NCBI GenBank assembly: GCA_963989245.1
Contig: OZ022340.1
Location: forward strand, 39,588,982 to 39,652,981
Reading direction: 5' to 3'
DNA: 64,000 nt
Source of the DNA: Nansenia antarctica
Taxonomy: Eukaryota > Chordata > Actinopteri > Argentiniformes > Microstomatidae
Both the position numbers and the translations under genes were made by a program. Shown here in pieces: positions 9,401 through 24,800 of this stretch (position 1 is the first letter of the stretch; each line of letters begins with the position of its first letter). A model generated the notes under the pieces. It saw only the letters and a list, made by a program, of their open reading frames with translations. It was not told where the DNA came from and ran no database searches.

Positions 9401-12400
9401 CTGTTCTGAGAGTGGACTGTTTTTTTGCATTCGTTCTCAAGTTATATCAAAGTGTTGTTTTCTGCCTTTCTGGAGCACATTTTGACTTGTTGTTGAATGC
9501 TCCGATAATGTAACTCTAAATGACAATCAGAGCAACTTGAATAACGTGTGTGCGGCCTTTTGCTCAAAAGTTATCAACGTTTCGTTTTCAGAGTCTCTTT
9601 TGACAATCTCTTAAAGAGCTGGTTTCAGTCATTAACATAGCTGTTCTGAAAGTGTGTAAGCGGCCTGTTCTGAGAGTGGACTGTTTTTTGCATTCGTTCT
9701 CAAGTTATATCAAAGTGTTGTTTTCTGCCTTTCTGGAGCACATTTTGACTTGTTGTTGAATGCTCCTATAATGTAACTTTAAATGACAATCAGAGTATCT
9801 TGAATTACGTGTGTGCAGCCTTTCCTCAAAAGTTATCAACGTTTCGTTTTCAGAGTCTCTTTTGACAATCTCTTAAAGAGCTGGTTTCAGTCATTAACAT
9901 AGCTGTTCTGAAAGTGTGTAAGCGGCCTGTTCTGAGAGTGGACTGTTTTTTGCATTCGTTCTCAAGTTATATCAAAGTGTTGTTTTCTGCCTTTCTGGAG
10001 CACATTTTGACTTGTTGTTGAATGCTCCGATAATGTAACTCTAAATGACAATCAGAGTATCTTGAATTACGTGTGTGCAGCCTTTTGCTCAAAAGTTATC
10101 AACGTTTCGTTTTCAGAGTCTCTTTTGACAATCTCTTAAAGAGCTGGTTTCAGTCATTAACATAGCTGTTCTGAAAGTGTGTAAGCGGCCTGTTCTGAGA
10201 GTGGACTGTTTTTTGCATTCGTTCTCAAGTTATATCAAAGTGTTGTTTTCTGCCTTTCTGGAGCACATTTTGACTTGTTGTTGAATGCTCCGATAATGTA
10301 ACTCTAAATGACAATCAGAGCAACTTGAATAACGTGTGTGCGGCCTTTTGCTCAAAAGTTATCAACGTTTCGTTTTCAGAGTCTCTTTTGACAATCTCTT
10401 AAAGAGCTGGTTTCAGTCATTAACATAGCTGTTCTGAAAGTGTGTAAGCGGCCTGTTCTGAGAGTGGACTGTTTTTTGCATTCGTTCTCAAGTTATATCA
10501 AAGTGTTGTTTTCTGCCTTTCTGGAGCACATTTTGACTTGTTGTTGAATGCTCCTATAATGTAACTCTAAATGACAATCAGAGTATCTTGAATTACGTGT
10601 GTGCAGCCTTTTGCTCAAAAGTTATCAACGTTTCGTTTTCAGAGTCTCTTTTGACAATCTCTTAAAGAGCTGGTTTCAGTCATTAACATAGCTGTTCTGA
10701 AAGTGTGTAAGCGGCCTGTTCTGAGAGTGGACTGTTTTTTGCATTCGTTCTCAAGTTATATCAAAGTGTTGTTTTCTGCCTTTCTGGAGCACATTTTGAC
10801 TTGTTGTTGAATGCTCCTATAATGTAACTCTAAATGACAATCAGAGTATCTTGAATTACGTGTGTGCAGCCTTTTGCTCAAAAGTTATCAACGTTTCGTT
10901 TTCAGAGTCTCTTTTGACAAACTCTTAAAGAGCTGGTTTCAGTCATTAACATAGCTGTTCTGAAAGTGTGTAAGCGGCCTGTTCTGAGAGTGGACTGTTT
11001 TTTGCATTCGTTCTCAAGTTATATCAAAGTGTTGTTTTCTGCCTTTCTGGAGCACATTTTGACTTGTTGTTGAATGCTCCTATAATGTAACTCTAAATGA
11101 CAATCAGAGCAACTTGAATAACGTGTGTGCGGCCTTTTGCTCAAAAGTTATCAACGTTTCGTTTTCAGAGTCTCTTTTGACAATCTCTTAAAGAGCTGGT
11201 TTCAGTCATTAACAGAGCTGTTCTGAAAGTGTCCAAGCGGCCTGTTCTGAGAGTGGACTGTTTTTTTTATTCGTTCTCAAGTTATATCAAAGTGTTGTTT
11301 TCTGCCTTTCTGGAGCACATTTTGACTTGTTGTTGAATGCTCCTATAATGTAACTCTAAATGACAATCAGAGTATCTTGAATTACGTGTGTGCAGCCTTT
11401 TGCTCAAAAGTTATCAACGTTTCGTTTCAGAGTCTCTTTTGACAATCTCTTAAAGAGCTGGTTTCAGTCATTAACATAGCTGTTCTGAAAGTGTGTAAGC
11501 GGCCTGTTCTGAGAGTGGACTGTTTTTTGCATTCGTTCTCAAGTTATATCAAAGTGTTGTTTTCTGCCTTTCTGGAGCACATTTTGACTTGTTGTTGAAT
11601 GCTCCTATAATGTAACTCTAAATGACAATCAGAGTATCTTGAATTACGTGTGTGCAGCCTTTTGCTCAAAAGTTATCAACGTTTCGTTTTCAGAGTGTCT
11701 TTTGACAATCTCTTAAAGAGCTGGTTTCAGTCATTAACATAGCTGTTCTGAAAGTGTGTAAGCGGCCTGTTCTGAGAGTGGACTGTTTTTTGCATTCGTT
11801 CTCAAGTTATATCAAAGTGTTGTTTTCTGCCTTTCTGGAGCACATTTTGACTTGTTGTTGAATGCTCCGATAATGTAACTCTAAATGACAATCAGAGTAT
11901 CTTGAATTACGTGTGTGCAGCCTTTTGCTCAAAAGTTATCAACGTTTCGTTTTCAGAGTCTCTTTTGACAATCTCTTAAAGAGCTGGTTTCAGTCATTAA
12001 CATAGCTGTTCTGAAAGTGTGTAAGCGGCCTGTTCTGAGAGTGGACTGTTTTTTGCATTCGTTCTCAAGTTATATCAAAGTGTTGGTTTCTGCCTTTCTG
12101 GAGCACATTTTGACTTGTTGTTGAATGCTCCTATAATGTAACTCTAAATGACAATCAGAGTATCTTGAATTACGTGTGTGCAGCCTTTTGCTCAAAAGTT
12201 ATCAACGTTTCGTTTCAGAGTCTCTTTTGACAATCTCTTAAAGAGCTGGTTTCAGTCATTAACATAGCTGTTCTGAAAGTGTGTAAGCGGCCTGTTCTGA
12301 GAGTGGACTGTTTTTTGCATTCGTTCTCAAGTTATATCAAAGTGTTGTTTTCTGCCTTTCTGGAGCACATTTTGACTTGTTGTTGAATGCTCCTATAATG

Positions 12401-14989
12401 TAACTCTAAATGACAATCAGAGTATCTTGAATTACGTGTGTGCAGCCTTTTGCTCAAAAGTTATCAACGTTTCGTTTTCAGAGTGTCTTTTGACAATCTC
12501 TTAAAGAGCTGGTTTCAGTCATTAACATAGCTGTTCTGAAAGTGTGTAAGCGGCCTGTTCTGAGAGTGGACTGTTTTTTGCATTCGTTCTCAAGTTATAT
12601 CAAAGTGTTGTTTTCTGCCTTTCTGGAGCACATTTTGACTTGTTGTTGAATGCTCCGATAATGTAACTCTAAATGACAATCAGAGTATCTTGAATTACGT
12701 GTGTGCAGCCTTTTGCTCAAAAGTTATCAACGTTTCGTTTTCAGAGTCTCTTTTGACAATCTCTTAAAGAGCTGGTTTCAGTCATTAACATAGCTGTTCT
12801 GAAAGTGTGTAAGCGGCCTGTTCTGAGAGTGGACTGTTTTTTGCATTCGTTCTCAAGTTATATCAAAGTGTTGTTTTCTGCCTTTCTGGAGCACATTTTG
12901 ACTTGTTGTTGAATGCTCCGATAATGTAACTCTAAATGACAATCAGAGCAACTTGAATAACGTGTGTGCGGCCTTTTGCTCAAAAGTTATCAACGTTTCG
13001 TTTTCAGAGTCTCTTTTGACAATCTCTTAAAGAGCTGGTTTCAGTCATTAACATAGCTGTTCTGAAAGTGTGTAAGCGGCCTGTTCTGAGAGTGGACTGT
13101 TTTTTGCATTCGTTCTCAAGTTATATCAAAGTGTTGGTTTCTGCCTTTCTGGAGCACATTTTGACTTGTTGTTGAATGCTCCTATAATGTAACTCTAAAT
13201 GACAATCAGAGTATCTTGAATTACGTGTGTGCAGCCTTTTGCTCAAAAGTTATCAACGTTTCGTTTTCAGAGTCTCTTTTGACAATCTCTTAAAGAGCTG
13301 GTTTCAGTCATTAACATATCTGTTCTGAAAGTGTGTAAGCGGCCTGTTCTGAGAGTGGACTGTTTTTTTGCATTCGTTCTCAAGTTATATCAAAGTGTTG
13401 TTTTCTGCCTTTCTGGAGCACATTTTGACTTGTTGTTGAATGCTCCGATAATGTAACTCTAAATGACAATCAGAGCAACTTGAATAACGTGTGTGCGGCC
13501 TTTTGCTCAAAAGTTATCAACGTTTCGTTTTCAGAGTCTCTTTTGACAATCTCTTAAAGAGCTGGTTTCAGTCATTAACATAGCTGTTCTGAAAGTGTGT
13601 AAGCGGCCTGTTCTGAGAGTGGACTGTTTTTTGCATTCGTTCTCAAGTTATATCAAAGTGTTGTTTTCTGCCTTTCTGGAGCACATTTTGACTTGTTGTT
13701 GAATGCTCCTATAATGTAACTCTAAATGACAATCAGAGTATCTTGAATTACGTGTGTGCAGCCTTTTGCTCAAAAGTTATCAACGTTTCGTTTTCAGAGT
13801 CTCTTTTGACAATCTCTTAAAGAGCTGGTTTCAGTCATTAACATAGCTGTTCTGAAAGTGTGTAAGCGGCCTGTTCTGAGAGTGGACTGTTTTTTGCATT
13901 CGTTCTCAAGTTATATCAAAGTGTTGTTTTCTGCCTTTCTGGAGCACATTTTGACTTGTTGTTGAATGCTCCGATAATGTAACTCTAAATGACAATCAGA
14001 GTATCTTGAATTACGTGTGTGCAGCCTTTTGCTCAAAAGTTATCAACGTTTCGTTTTCAGAGTCTCTTTTGACAATCTCTTAAAGAGCTGGTTTCAGTCA
14101 TTAACATAGCTGTTCTGAAAGTGTGTAAGCGGCCTGTTCTGAGAGTGGACTGTTTTTTGCATTCGTTCTCAAGTTATATCAAAGTGTTGTTTTCTGCCTT
14201 TCTGGAGCACATTTTGACTTGTTGTTGAATGCTCCGATAATGTAACTCTAAATGACAATCAGAGCAACTTGAATAACGTGTGTGCGGCCTTTTGCTCAAA
14301 AGTTATCAACGTTTCGTTTTCAGAGTCTCTTTTGACAATCTCTTAAAGAGCTGGTTTCAGTCATTAACATAGCTGTTCTGAAAGTGTGTAAGCGGCCTGT
14401 TCTGAGAGTGGACTGTTTTTTGCATTCGTTCTCAAGTTATATCAAAGTGTTGTTTTCTGCCTTTCTGGAGCACATTTTGACTTGTTGTTGAATGCTCCTA
14501 TAATGTAACTCTAAATGACAATCAGAGTATCTTGAATTACGTGTGTGCAGCCTTTTGCTCAAAAGTTATCAACGTTTCGTTTTCAGAGTCTCTTTTGACA
14601 ATCTCTTAAAGAGCTGGTTTCAGTCATTAACATAGCTGTTCTGAAAGTGTGTAAGCGGCCTGTTCTGAGAGTGGACTGTTTTTTGCATTCGTTCTCAAGT
14701 TATATCAAAGTGTTGTTTTCTGCCTTTCTGGAGCACATTTTGACTTGTTGTTGAATGCTCCTATAATGTAACTCTAAATGACAATCAGAGTATCTTGAAT
14801 TACGTGTGTGCAGCCTTTTGCTCAAAAGTTATCAACGTTTCGTTTTCAGAGTCTCTTTTGACAATCTCTTAAAGAGCTGGTTTCAGTCATTAACATAGCT
14901 GTTCTGAAAGTGTGTAAGCGGCCTGTTCTGAGAGTGGACTGTTTTTTGCATTCGTTCTCAAGTTATATCAAAGTGTTGTTTTCTGCCTT

Positions 14990-17900
14990 TCTGGAGCACA
15001 TTTTGACTTGTTGTTGAATGCTCCTATAATGTAACTCTAAATGACAATCAGAGCAACTTGAATAACGTGTGTGCGGCCTTTTGCTCAAAGGTTATCAACG
15101 TTTCGTTTTCAGAGTCTCTTTTGACAATCTCTTAAAGAGCTGGTTTCAGTCATTAACATAGCTGTTCTGAAAGTGTGTAAGCGGCCTGTTCTGAGAGTGG
15201 ACTGTTTTTTGCATTCGTTCTCAAGTTATATCAAAGTGTTGGTTTCTGCCTTTCTGGAGCACATTTTGACTTGTTGTTGAATGCTCCTATAATGTAACTC
15301 TAAATGACAATCAGAGTATCTTGAATTACGTGTGTGCAGCCTTTTGCTCAAAAGTTATCAACGTTTCGTTTTCAGAGTCTCTTTTGACAATCTCTTAAAG
15401 AGCTGGTTTCAGTCATTAACATATCTGTTCTGAAAGTGTGTAAGCGGCCTGTTCTGAGAGTGGACTGTTTTTTTGCATTCGTTCTCAAGTTATATCAAAG
15501 TGTTGTTTTCTGCCTTTCTGGAGCACATTTTGACTTGTTGTTGAATGCTCCGATAATGTAACTCTAAATGACAATCAGAGCAACTTGAATAACGTGTGTG
15601 CGGCCTTTTGCTCAAAAGTTATCAACGTTTCGTTTTCAGAGTCTCTTTTGACAATCTCTTAAAGAGCTGGTTTCAGTCATTAACATAGCTGTTCTGAAAG
15701 TGTGTAAGCGGCCTGTTCTGAGAGTGGACTGTTTTTTGCATTCGTTCTCAAGTTATATCAAAGTGTTGTTTTCTGCCTTTCTGGAGCACATTTTGACTTG
15801 TTGTTGAATGCTCCTATAATGTAACTCTAAATGACAATCAGAGTATCTTGAATTACGTGTGTGCAGCCTTTTGCTCAAAAGTTATCAACGTTTCGTTTTC
15901 AGAGTCTCTTTTGACAATCTCTTAAAGAGCTGGTTTCAGTCATTAACATAGCTGTTCTGAAAGTGTGTAAGCGGCCTGTTCTGAGAGTGGACTGTTTTTT
16001 GCATTCGTTCTCAAGTTATATCAAAGTGCTGTTTTCTGCCTTTCTGGAGCACATTTTGACTTGTTGTTGAATGCTCCGATAATGTAACTCTAAATGACAA
16101 TCAGAGTATCTTGAATTACGTGTGTGCAGCCTTTTGCTCAAAAGTTATCAACGTTTCGTTTTCAGAGTCTCTTTTGACAATCTCTTAAAGAGCTGGTTTC
16201 AGTCATTAACATAGCTGTTCTGAAAGTGTGTAAGCGGCCTGTTCTGAGAGTGGACTGTTTTTTGCATTCGTTCTCAAGTTATATCAAAGTGTTGTTTTCT
16301 GCCTTTCTGGAGCACATTTTGACTTGTTGTTGAATGCTCCGATAATGTAACTCTAAATGACAATCAGAGCAACTTGAATAACGTGTGTGCGGCCTTTTGC
16401 TCAAAAGTTATCAACGTTTCGTTTTCAGAGTCTCTTTTGACAATCTCTTAAAGAGCTGGTTTCAGTCATTAACATAGCTGTTCTGAAAGTGTGTAAGCGG
16501 CCTGTTCTGAGAGTGGACTGTTTTTTGCATTCGTTCTCAAGTTATATCAAAGTGTTGTTTTCTGCCTTTCTGGAGCACATTTTGACTTGTTGTTGAATGC
16601 TCCTATAATGTAACTCTAAATGACAATCAGAGTATCTTGAATTACGTGTGTGCAGCCTTTTGCTCAAAAGTTATCAACGTTTCGTTTTCAGAGTCTCTTT
16701 TGACAATCTCTTAAAGAGCTGGTTTCAGTCATTAACATAGCTGTTCTGAAAGTGTGTAAGCGGCCTGTTCTGAGAGTGGACTGTTTTTTGCATTCGTTCT
16801 CAAGTTATATCAAAGTGTTGTTTTCTGCCTTTCTGGAGCACATTTTGACTTGTTGTTGAATGCTCCTATAATGTAACTCTAAATGACAATCAGAGTATCT
16901 TGAATTACGTGTGTGCAGCCTTTTGCTCAAAAGTTATCAACGTTTCGTTTTCAGAGTCTCTTTTGACAATCTCTTAAAGAGCTGGTTTCAGTCATTAACA
17001 TAGCTGTTCTGAAAGTGTGTAAGCGGCCTGTTCTGAGAGTGGACTGTTTTTTGCATTCGTTCTCAAGTTATATCAAAGTGTTGTTTTCTGCCTTTCTGGA
17101 GCACATTTTGACTTGTTGTTGAATGCTCCTATAATGTAACTCTAAATGACAATCAGAGCAACTTGAATAACGTGTGTGCGGCCTTTTGCTCAAAAGTTAT
17201 CAACGTTTCGTTTTCAGAGTCTCTTTTGACAATCTCTTAAAGAGCTGGTTTCAGTCATTAACAGAGCTGTTCTGAAAGTGTCCAAGCGGCCTGTTCTGAG
17301 AGTGGACTGTTTTTTTTATTCGTTCTCAAGTTATATCAAAGTGTTGTTTTCTGCCTTTCTGGAGCACATTTTGACTTGTTGTTGAATGCTCCTATAATGT
17401 AACTCTAAATGACAATCAGAGTATCTTGAATTACGTGTGTGCAGCCTTTTGCTCAAAAGTTATCAACGTTTCGTTTTCAGAGTCTCTTTTGACAATCTCT
17501 TAAAGAGCTGGTTTCAGTCATTAACATAGCTGTTCTGAAAGTGTGTAAGCGGCCTGTTCTGAGAGTGGACTGTTTTTTGCATTCGTTCTCAAGTTATATC
17601 AAAGTGTTGTTTTCTGCCTTTCTGGAGCACATTTTGACTTGTTGTTGAATGCTCCGATAATGTAACTCTAAATGACAATCAGAGCAACTTGAATAACGTG
17701 TGTGTGGCCTTTTGCTCAAAAGTTATCAACGTTTCGTTTTCAGAGTCTCTTTTGACAATCTCTTAAAGAGCTGGTTTCAGTCATTAACATAGCTGTTCTG
17801 AAAGTGTGTAAGCGGCCTGTTCTGAGAGTGGACTGTTTTTTGCATTCGTTCTCAAGTTATATCAAAGTGTTGGTTTCTGCCTTTCTGGAGCACATTTTGA

Positions 17901-18960
17901 CTTGTTGTTGAATGCTCCTATAATGTAACTCTAAATGACAATCAGAGTATCTTGAATTACGTGTGTGCAGCCTTTTGCTCAAAAGTTATCAACGTTTCGT
18001 TTTCAGAGTCTCTTTTGACAATCTCTTAAAGAGCTGGTTTCAGTCATTAACATATCTGTTCTGAAAGTGTGTAAGCGGCCTGTTCTGAGAGTGGACTGTT
18101 TTTTTGCATTCGTTCTCAAGTTATATCAAAGTGTTGTTTTCTGCCTTTCTGGAGCACATTTTGACTTGTTGTTGAATGCTCCGATAATGTAACTCTAAAT
18201 GACAATCAGAGCAACTTGAATAACGTGTGTGCGGCCTTTTGCTCAAAAGTTATCAACGTTTCGTTTTCAGAGTCTCTTTTGACAATCTCTTAAAGAGCTG
18301 GTTTCAGTCATTAACATAGCTGTTCTGAAAGTGTGTAAGCGGCCTGTTCTGAGAGTGGACTTTTTTTTGCCTTCGTTCTCAAGTTATATCAAAGTGTTGT
18401 TTTCTGCCTTTCTGGAGCACATTTTGACTTGTTGTTGAATGCTCCTATAATGTAACTCTAAATGACAATCAGAGTATCTTGAATTACGTGTGTGCAGCCT
18501 TTTGCTCAAAAGTTATCAACGTTTCGTTTTCAGAGTCTCTTTTGACAATCTCTTAAAGAGCTGGTTTCAGTCATTAACATAGCTGTTCTGAAAGTGTGTA
18601 AGCGGCCTGTTCTGAGAGTGGACTGTTTTTTGCATTCGTTCTCAAGTTATATCAAAGTGTTGTTTTCTGCCTTTCTGGAGCACATTTTGACTTGTTGTTG
18701 AATGCTCCGATAATGTAACTCTAAATGACAATCAGAGTATCTTGAATTACGTGTGTGCAGCCTTTTGCTCAAAAGTTATCAACGTTTCGTTTTCAGAGTC
18801 TCTTTTGACAATCTCTTAAAGAGCTGGTTTCAGTCATTAACATAGCTGTTCTGAAAGTGTGTAAGCGGCCTGTTCTGAGAGTGGACTGTTTTTTGCATTC
18901 GTTCTCAAGTTATATCAAAGTGTTGTTTTCTGCCTTTCTGGAGCACATTTTGACTTGTTG
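14990..18960 (+). repeat. Higher-order block, copy 1 (about 15 monomers)
   Basis: Diagnostic variants in this block recur in the same order 6840 bp downstream. Examples are the gtgtgtggcc variant (17701 and 24541), the catatctg variant (about 18052 and 24892) and the cagagct-tccaag-ttttttttatt monomer (17263 and 24103). A few single-base differences separate the copies, such as tcaaagtgct at 16021 and an extra T with gccttcg near 18361. Matching of diagnostic sites fails outside about 14.9-18.96 kb. Block ends are estimated by eye. Confidence 0.75.
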
Positions 18961-21829
18961 TTGAATGCTCCTATAATGTAACTCTAAATGACAATCAGAG
19001 CAACTTAAATAACGTGTGTGCGGCCTTTTGCTCAAAAGTTATCAACGTTTCGTTTTCAGAGTCTCTTTTGACAAACTCTTAAAGAGCTGGTTTCAGTCAT
19101 TAACATAGCTGTTCTGAAAGTGTGTAAGCGGCCTGTTCTGAGAGTGGACTGTTTTTTGCATTCGTTCTCAAGTTATATCAAAGTGTTGTTTTCTGCCTTT
19201 CTGGAGCACATTTTGACTTGTTGTTGAATGCTCCTATAATGTAACTCTAAATGACAATCAGAGCAACTTGAATAACGTGTGTGCGGCCTTTTGCTCAAAA
19301 GTTATCAACGTTTCGTTTTCAGAGTCTCTTTTGACAATCTCTTAAAGAGCTGGTTTCAGTCATTAACATAGCTGTTCTGAAAGTGTGTAAGCGGCCTGTT
19401 CTGAGAGTGGACTGTTTTTTGCATTCGTTCTCAAGTTATATCAAAGTGTTGGTTTCTGCCTTTCTGGAGCACATTTTGACTTGTTGTTGAATGCTCCTAT
19501 AATGTAACTCTAAATGACAATCAGAGTATCTTGAATTACGTGTGTGCAGCCTTTTGCTCAAAAGTTATCAACGTTTCGTTTTCAGAGTCTCTTTTGACAA
19601 TCTCTTAAAGAGCTGGTTTCAGTCATTAACATAGCTGTTCTGAAAGTGTGTAAGCGGCCTGTTCTGAGAGTGGACTGTTTTTTGCATTCGTTCTCAAGTT
19701 ATATCAAAGTGTTGTTTTCTGCCTTTCTGGAGCACATTTTGACTTGTTGTTGAATGCTCCTATAATGTAACTCTAAATGACAATCAGAGTATCTTGAATT
19801 ACGTGTGTGCAGCCTTTTGCTCAAAAGTTATCAACGTTTCGTTTTCAGAGTCTCTTTTGACAATCTCTTAAAGAGCTGGTTTCAGTCATTAACATAGCTG
19901 TTCTGAAAGTGTGTAAGCGGCCTGTTCTGAGAGTGGACTGTTTTTTGCATTCGTTCTCAAGTTATATCAAAGTGTTGTTTTCTGCCTTTCTGGAGCACAT
20001 TTTGACTTGTTGTTGAATGCTCCTATAATGTAACTCTAAATGACAATCAGAGTATCTTGAATTACGTGTGTGCAGCCTTTTGCTCAAAAGTTATCAACGT
20101 TTCGTTTTCAGAGTCTCTTTTGACAATCTCTTAAAGAGCTGGTTTCAGTCATTAACATAGCTGTTCTGAAAGTGTGTAAGCGGCCTGTTCTGAGAGTGGA
20201 CTGTTTTTTGCATTCGTTCTCAAGTTATATCAAAGTGTTGTTTTCTGCCTTTCTGGAGCACATTTTGACTTGTTGTTGAATGCTCCGATAATGTAACTCT
20301 AAATGACAATCAGAGTATCTTGAATTACGTGTGTGCAGCCTTTTGCTCAAAAGTTATCAACGTTTCGTTTTCAGAGTCTCTTTTGACAATCTCTTAAAGA
20401 GCTGGTTTCAGTCATTAACATAGCTGTTCTGAAAGTGTGTAAGCGGCCTGTTCTGAGAGTGGACTGTTTTTTGCATTCGTTCTCAAGTTATATCAAAGTG
20501 TTGTTTTCTGCCTTTCTGGAGCACATTTTGACTTGTTGTTGAATGCTCCTATAATGTAACTCTAAATGACAATCAGAGCAACTTAAATAACGTGTGTGCG
20601 GCCTTTTGCTCAAAAGTTATCAACGTTTCGTTTTCAGAGTCTCTTTTGACAAACTCTTAAAGAGCTGGTTTCAGTCATTAACATAGCTGTTCTGAAAGTG
20701 TGTAAGCGGCCTGTTCTGAGAGTGGACTGTTTTTTGCATTCGTTCTCAAGTTATATCAAAGTGTTGTTTTCTGCCTTTCTGGAGCACATTTTGACTTGTT
20801 GTTGAATGCTCCTATAATGTAACTCTAAATGACAATCAGAGCAACTTGAATAACGTGTGTGCGGCCTTTTGCTCAAAAGTTATCAACGTTTCGTTTTCAG
20901 AGTCTCTTTTGACAATCTCTTAAAGAGCTGGTTTCAGTCATTAACATAGCTGTTCTGAAAGTGTGTAAGCGGCCTGTTCTGAGAGTGGACTGTTTTTTGC
21001 ATTCGTTCTCAAGTTATATCAAAGTGTTGGTTTCTGCCTTTCTGGAGCACATTTTGACTTGTTGTTGAATGCTCCTATAATGTAACTCTAAATGACAATC
21101 AGAGTATCTTGAATTACGTGTGTGCAGCCTTTTGCTCAAAAGTTATCAACGTTTCGTTTTCAGAGTCTCTTTTGACAATCTCTTAAAGAGCTGGTTTCAG
21201 TCATTAACATAGCTGTTCTGAAAGTGTGTAAGCGGCCTGTTCTGAGAGTGGACTGTTTTTTGCATTCGTTCTCAAGTTATATCAAAGTGTTGTTTTCTGC
21301 CTTTCTGGAGCACATTTTGACTTGTTGTTGAATGCTCCGATAATGTAACTCTAAATGACAATCAGAGTATCTTGAATTACGTGTGTGCAGCCTTTTGCTC
21401 AAAAGTTATCAACGTTTCGTTTTCAGAGTCTCTTTTGACAATCTCTTAAAGAGCTGGTTTCAGTCATTAACATAGCTGTTCTGAAAGTGTGTAAGCGGCC
21501 TGTTCTGAGAGTGGACTGTTTTTTGCATTCGTTCTCAAGTTATATCAAAGTGTTGTTTTCTGCCTTTCTGGAGCACATTTTGACTTGTTGTTGAATGCTC
21601 CTATAATGTAACTCTAAATGACAATCAGAGCAACTTAAATAACGTGTGTGCGGCCTTTTGCTCAAAAGTTATCAACGTTTCGTTTTCAGAGTCTCTTTTG
21701 ACAAACTCTTAAAGAGCTGGTTTCAGTCATTAACATAGCTGTTCTGAAAGTGTGTAAGCGGCCTGTTCTGAGAGTGGACTGTTTTTTGCATTCGTTCTCA
21801 AGTTATATCAAAGTGTTGTTTTCTGCCTT

Positions 21830-24800
21830 TCTGGAGCACATTTTGACTTGTTGTTGAATGCTCCTATAATGTAACTCTAAATGACAATCAGAGCAACTTG
21901 AATAACGTGTGTGCGGCCTTTTGCTCAAAAGTTATCAACGTTTCGTTTTCAGAGTCTCTTTTGACAATCTCTTAAAGAGCTGGTTTCAGTCATTAACATA
22001 GCTGTTCTGAAAGTGTGTAAGCGGCCTGTTCTGAGAGTGGACTGTTTTTTGCATTCGTTCTCAAGTTATATCAAAGTGTTGGTTTCTGCCTTTCTGGAGC
22101 ACATTTTGACTTGTTGTTGAATGCTCCTATAATGTAACTCTAAATGACAATCAGAGTATCTTGAATTACGTGTGTGCAGCCTTTTGCTCAAAAGTTATCA
22201 ACGTTTCGTTTTCAGAGTCTCTTTTGACAATCTCTTAAAGAGCTGGTTTCAGTCATTAACATATCTGTTCTGAAAGTGTGTAAGCGGCCTGTTCTGAGAG
22301 TGGACTGTTTTTTTGCATTCGTTCTCAAGTTATATCAAAGTGTTGTTTTCTGCCTTTCTGGAGCACATTTTGACTTGTTGTTGAATGCTCCGATAATGTA
22401 ACTCTAAATGACAATCAGAGCAACTTGAATAACGTGTGTGCGGCCTTTTGCTCAAAAGTTATCAACGTTTCGTTTTCAGAGTCTCTTTTGACAATCTCTT
22501 AAAGAGCTGGTTTCAGTCATTAACATAGCTGTTCTGAAAGTGTGTAAGCGGCCTGTTCTGAGAGTGGACTGTTTTTTGCATTCGTTCTCAAGTTATATCA
22601 AAGTGTTGTTTTCTGCCTTTCTGAAGCACATTTTGACTTGTTGTTGAATGCTCCTATAATGTAACTCTAAATGACAATCAGAGTATCTTGAATTACGTGT
22701 GTGCAGCCTTTTGCTCAAAAGTTATCAACGTTTCGTTTTCAGAGTCTCTTTTGACAATCTCTTAAAGAGCTGGTTTCAGTCATTAACATAGCTGTTCTGA
22801 AAGTGTGTAAGCGGCCTGTTCTGAGAGTGGACTGTTTTTTGCATTCGTTCTCAAGTTATATCAAAGTGTTGTTTTCTGCCTTTCTGGAGCACATTTTGAC
22901 TTGTTGTTGAATGCTCCGATAATGTAACTCTAAATGACAATCAGAGTATCTTGAATTACGTGTGTGCAGCCTTTTGCTCAAAAGTTATCAACGTTTCGTT
23001 TTCAGAGTCTCTTTTGACAATCTCTTAAAGAGCTGGTTTCAGTCATTAACATAGCTGTTCTGAAAGTGTGTAAGCGGCCTGTTCTGAGAGTGGACTGTTT
23101 TTTGCATTCGTTCTCAAGTTATATCAAAGTGTTGTTTTCTGCCTTTCTGGAGCACATTTTGACTTGTTGTTGAATGCTCCGATAATGTAACTCTAAATGA
23201 CAATCAGAGCAACTTGAATAACGTGTGTGCGGCCTTTTGCTCAAAAGTTATCAACGTTTCGTTTTCAGAGTCTCTTTTGACAATCTCTTAAAGAGCTGGT
23301 TTCAGTCATTAACATAGCTGTTCTGAAAGTGTGTAAGCGGCCTGTTCTGAGAGTGGACTGTTTTTTGCATTCGTTCTCAAGTTATATCAAAGTGTTGTTT
23401 TCTGCCTTTCTGGAGCACATTTTGACTTGTTGTTGAATGCTCCTATAATGTAACTCTAAATGACAATCAGAGTATCTTGAATTACGTGTGTGCAGCCTTT
23501 TGCTCAAAAGTTATCAACGTTTCGTTTTCAGAGTCTCTTTTGACAATCTCTTAAAGAGCTGGTTTCAGTCATTAACATAGCTGTTCTGAAAGTGTGTAAG
23601 CGGCCTGTTCTGAGAGTGGACTGTTTTTTGCATTCGTTCTCAAGTTATATCAAAGTGTTGTTTTCTGCCTTTCTGGAGCACATTTTGACTTGTTGTTGAA
23701 TGCTCCTATAATGTAACTCTAAATGACAATCAGAGTATCTTGAATTACGTGTGTGCAGCCTTTTGCTCAAAAGTTATCAACGTTTCGTTTTCAGAGTCTC
23801 TTTTGACAATCTCTTAAAGAGCTGGTTTCAGTCATTAACATAGCTGTTCTGAAAGTGTGTAAGCGGCCTGTTCTGAGAGTGGACTGTTTTTTGCATTCGT
23901 TCTCAAGTTATATCAAAGTGTTGTTTTCTGCCTTTCTGGAGCACATTTTGACTTGTTGTTGAATGCTCCTATAATGTAACTCTAAATGACAATCAGAGCA
24001 ACTTGAATAACGTGTGTGCGGCCTTTTGCTCAAAAGTTATCAACGTTTCGTTTTCAGAGTCTCTTTTGACAATCTCTTAAAGAGCTGGTTTCAGTCATTA
24101 ACAGAGCTGTTCTGAAAGTGTCCAAGCGGCCTGTTCTGAGAGTGGACTGTTTTTTTTATTCGTTCTCAAGTTATATCAAAGTGTTGTTTTCTGCCTTTCT
24201 GGAGCACATTTTGACTTGTTGTTGAATGCTCCTATAATGTAACTCTAAATGACAATCAGAGTATCTTGAATTACGTGTGTGCAGCCTTTTGCTCAAAAGT
24301 TATCAACGTTTCGTTTTCAGAGTCTCTTTTGACAATCTCTTAAAGAGCTGGTTTCAGTCATTAACATAGCTGTTCTGAAAGTGTGTAAGCGGCCTGTTCT
24401 GAGAGTGGACTGTTTTTTGCATTCGTTCTCAAGTTATATCAAAGTGTTGTTTTCTGCCTTTCTGGAGCACATTTTGACTTGTTGTTGAATGCTCCGATAA
24501 TGTAACTCTAAATGACAATCAGAGCAACTTGAATAACGTGTGTGTGGCCTTTTGCTCAAAAGTTATCAACGTTTCGTTTTCAGAGTCTCTTTTGACAATC
24601 TCTTAAAGAGCTGGTTTCAGTCATTAACATAGCTGTTCTGAAAGTGTGTAAGCGGCCTGTTCTGAGAGTGGACTGTTTTTTGCATTCGTTCTCAAGTTAT
24701 ATCAAAGTGTTGGTTTCTGCCTTTCTGGAGCACATTTTGACTTGTTGTTGAATGCTCCTATAATGTAACTCTAAATGACAATCAGAGTATCTTGAATTAC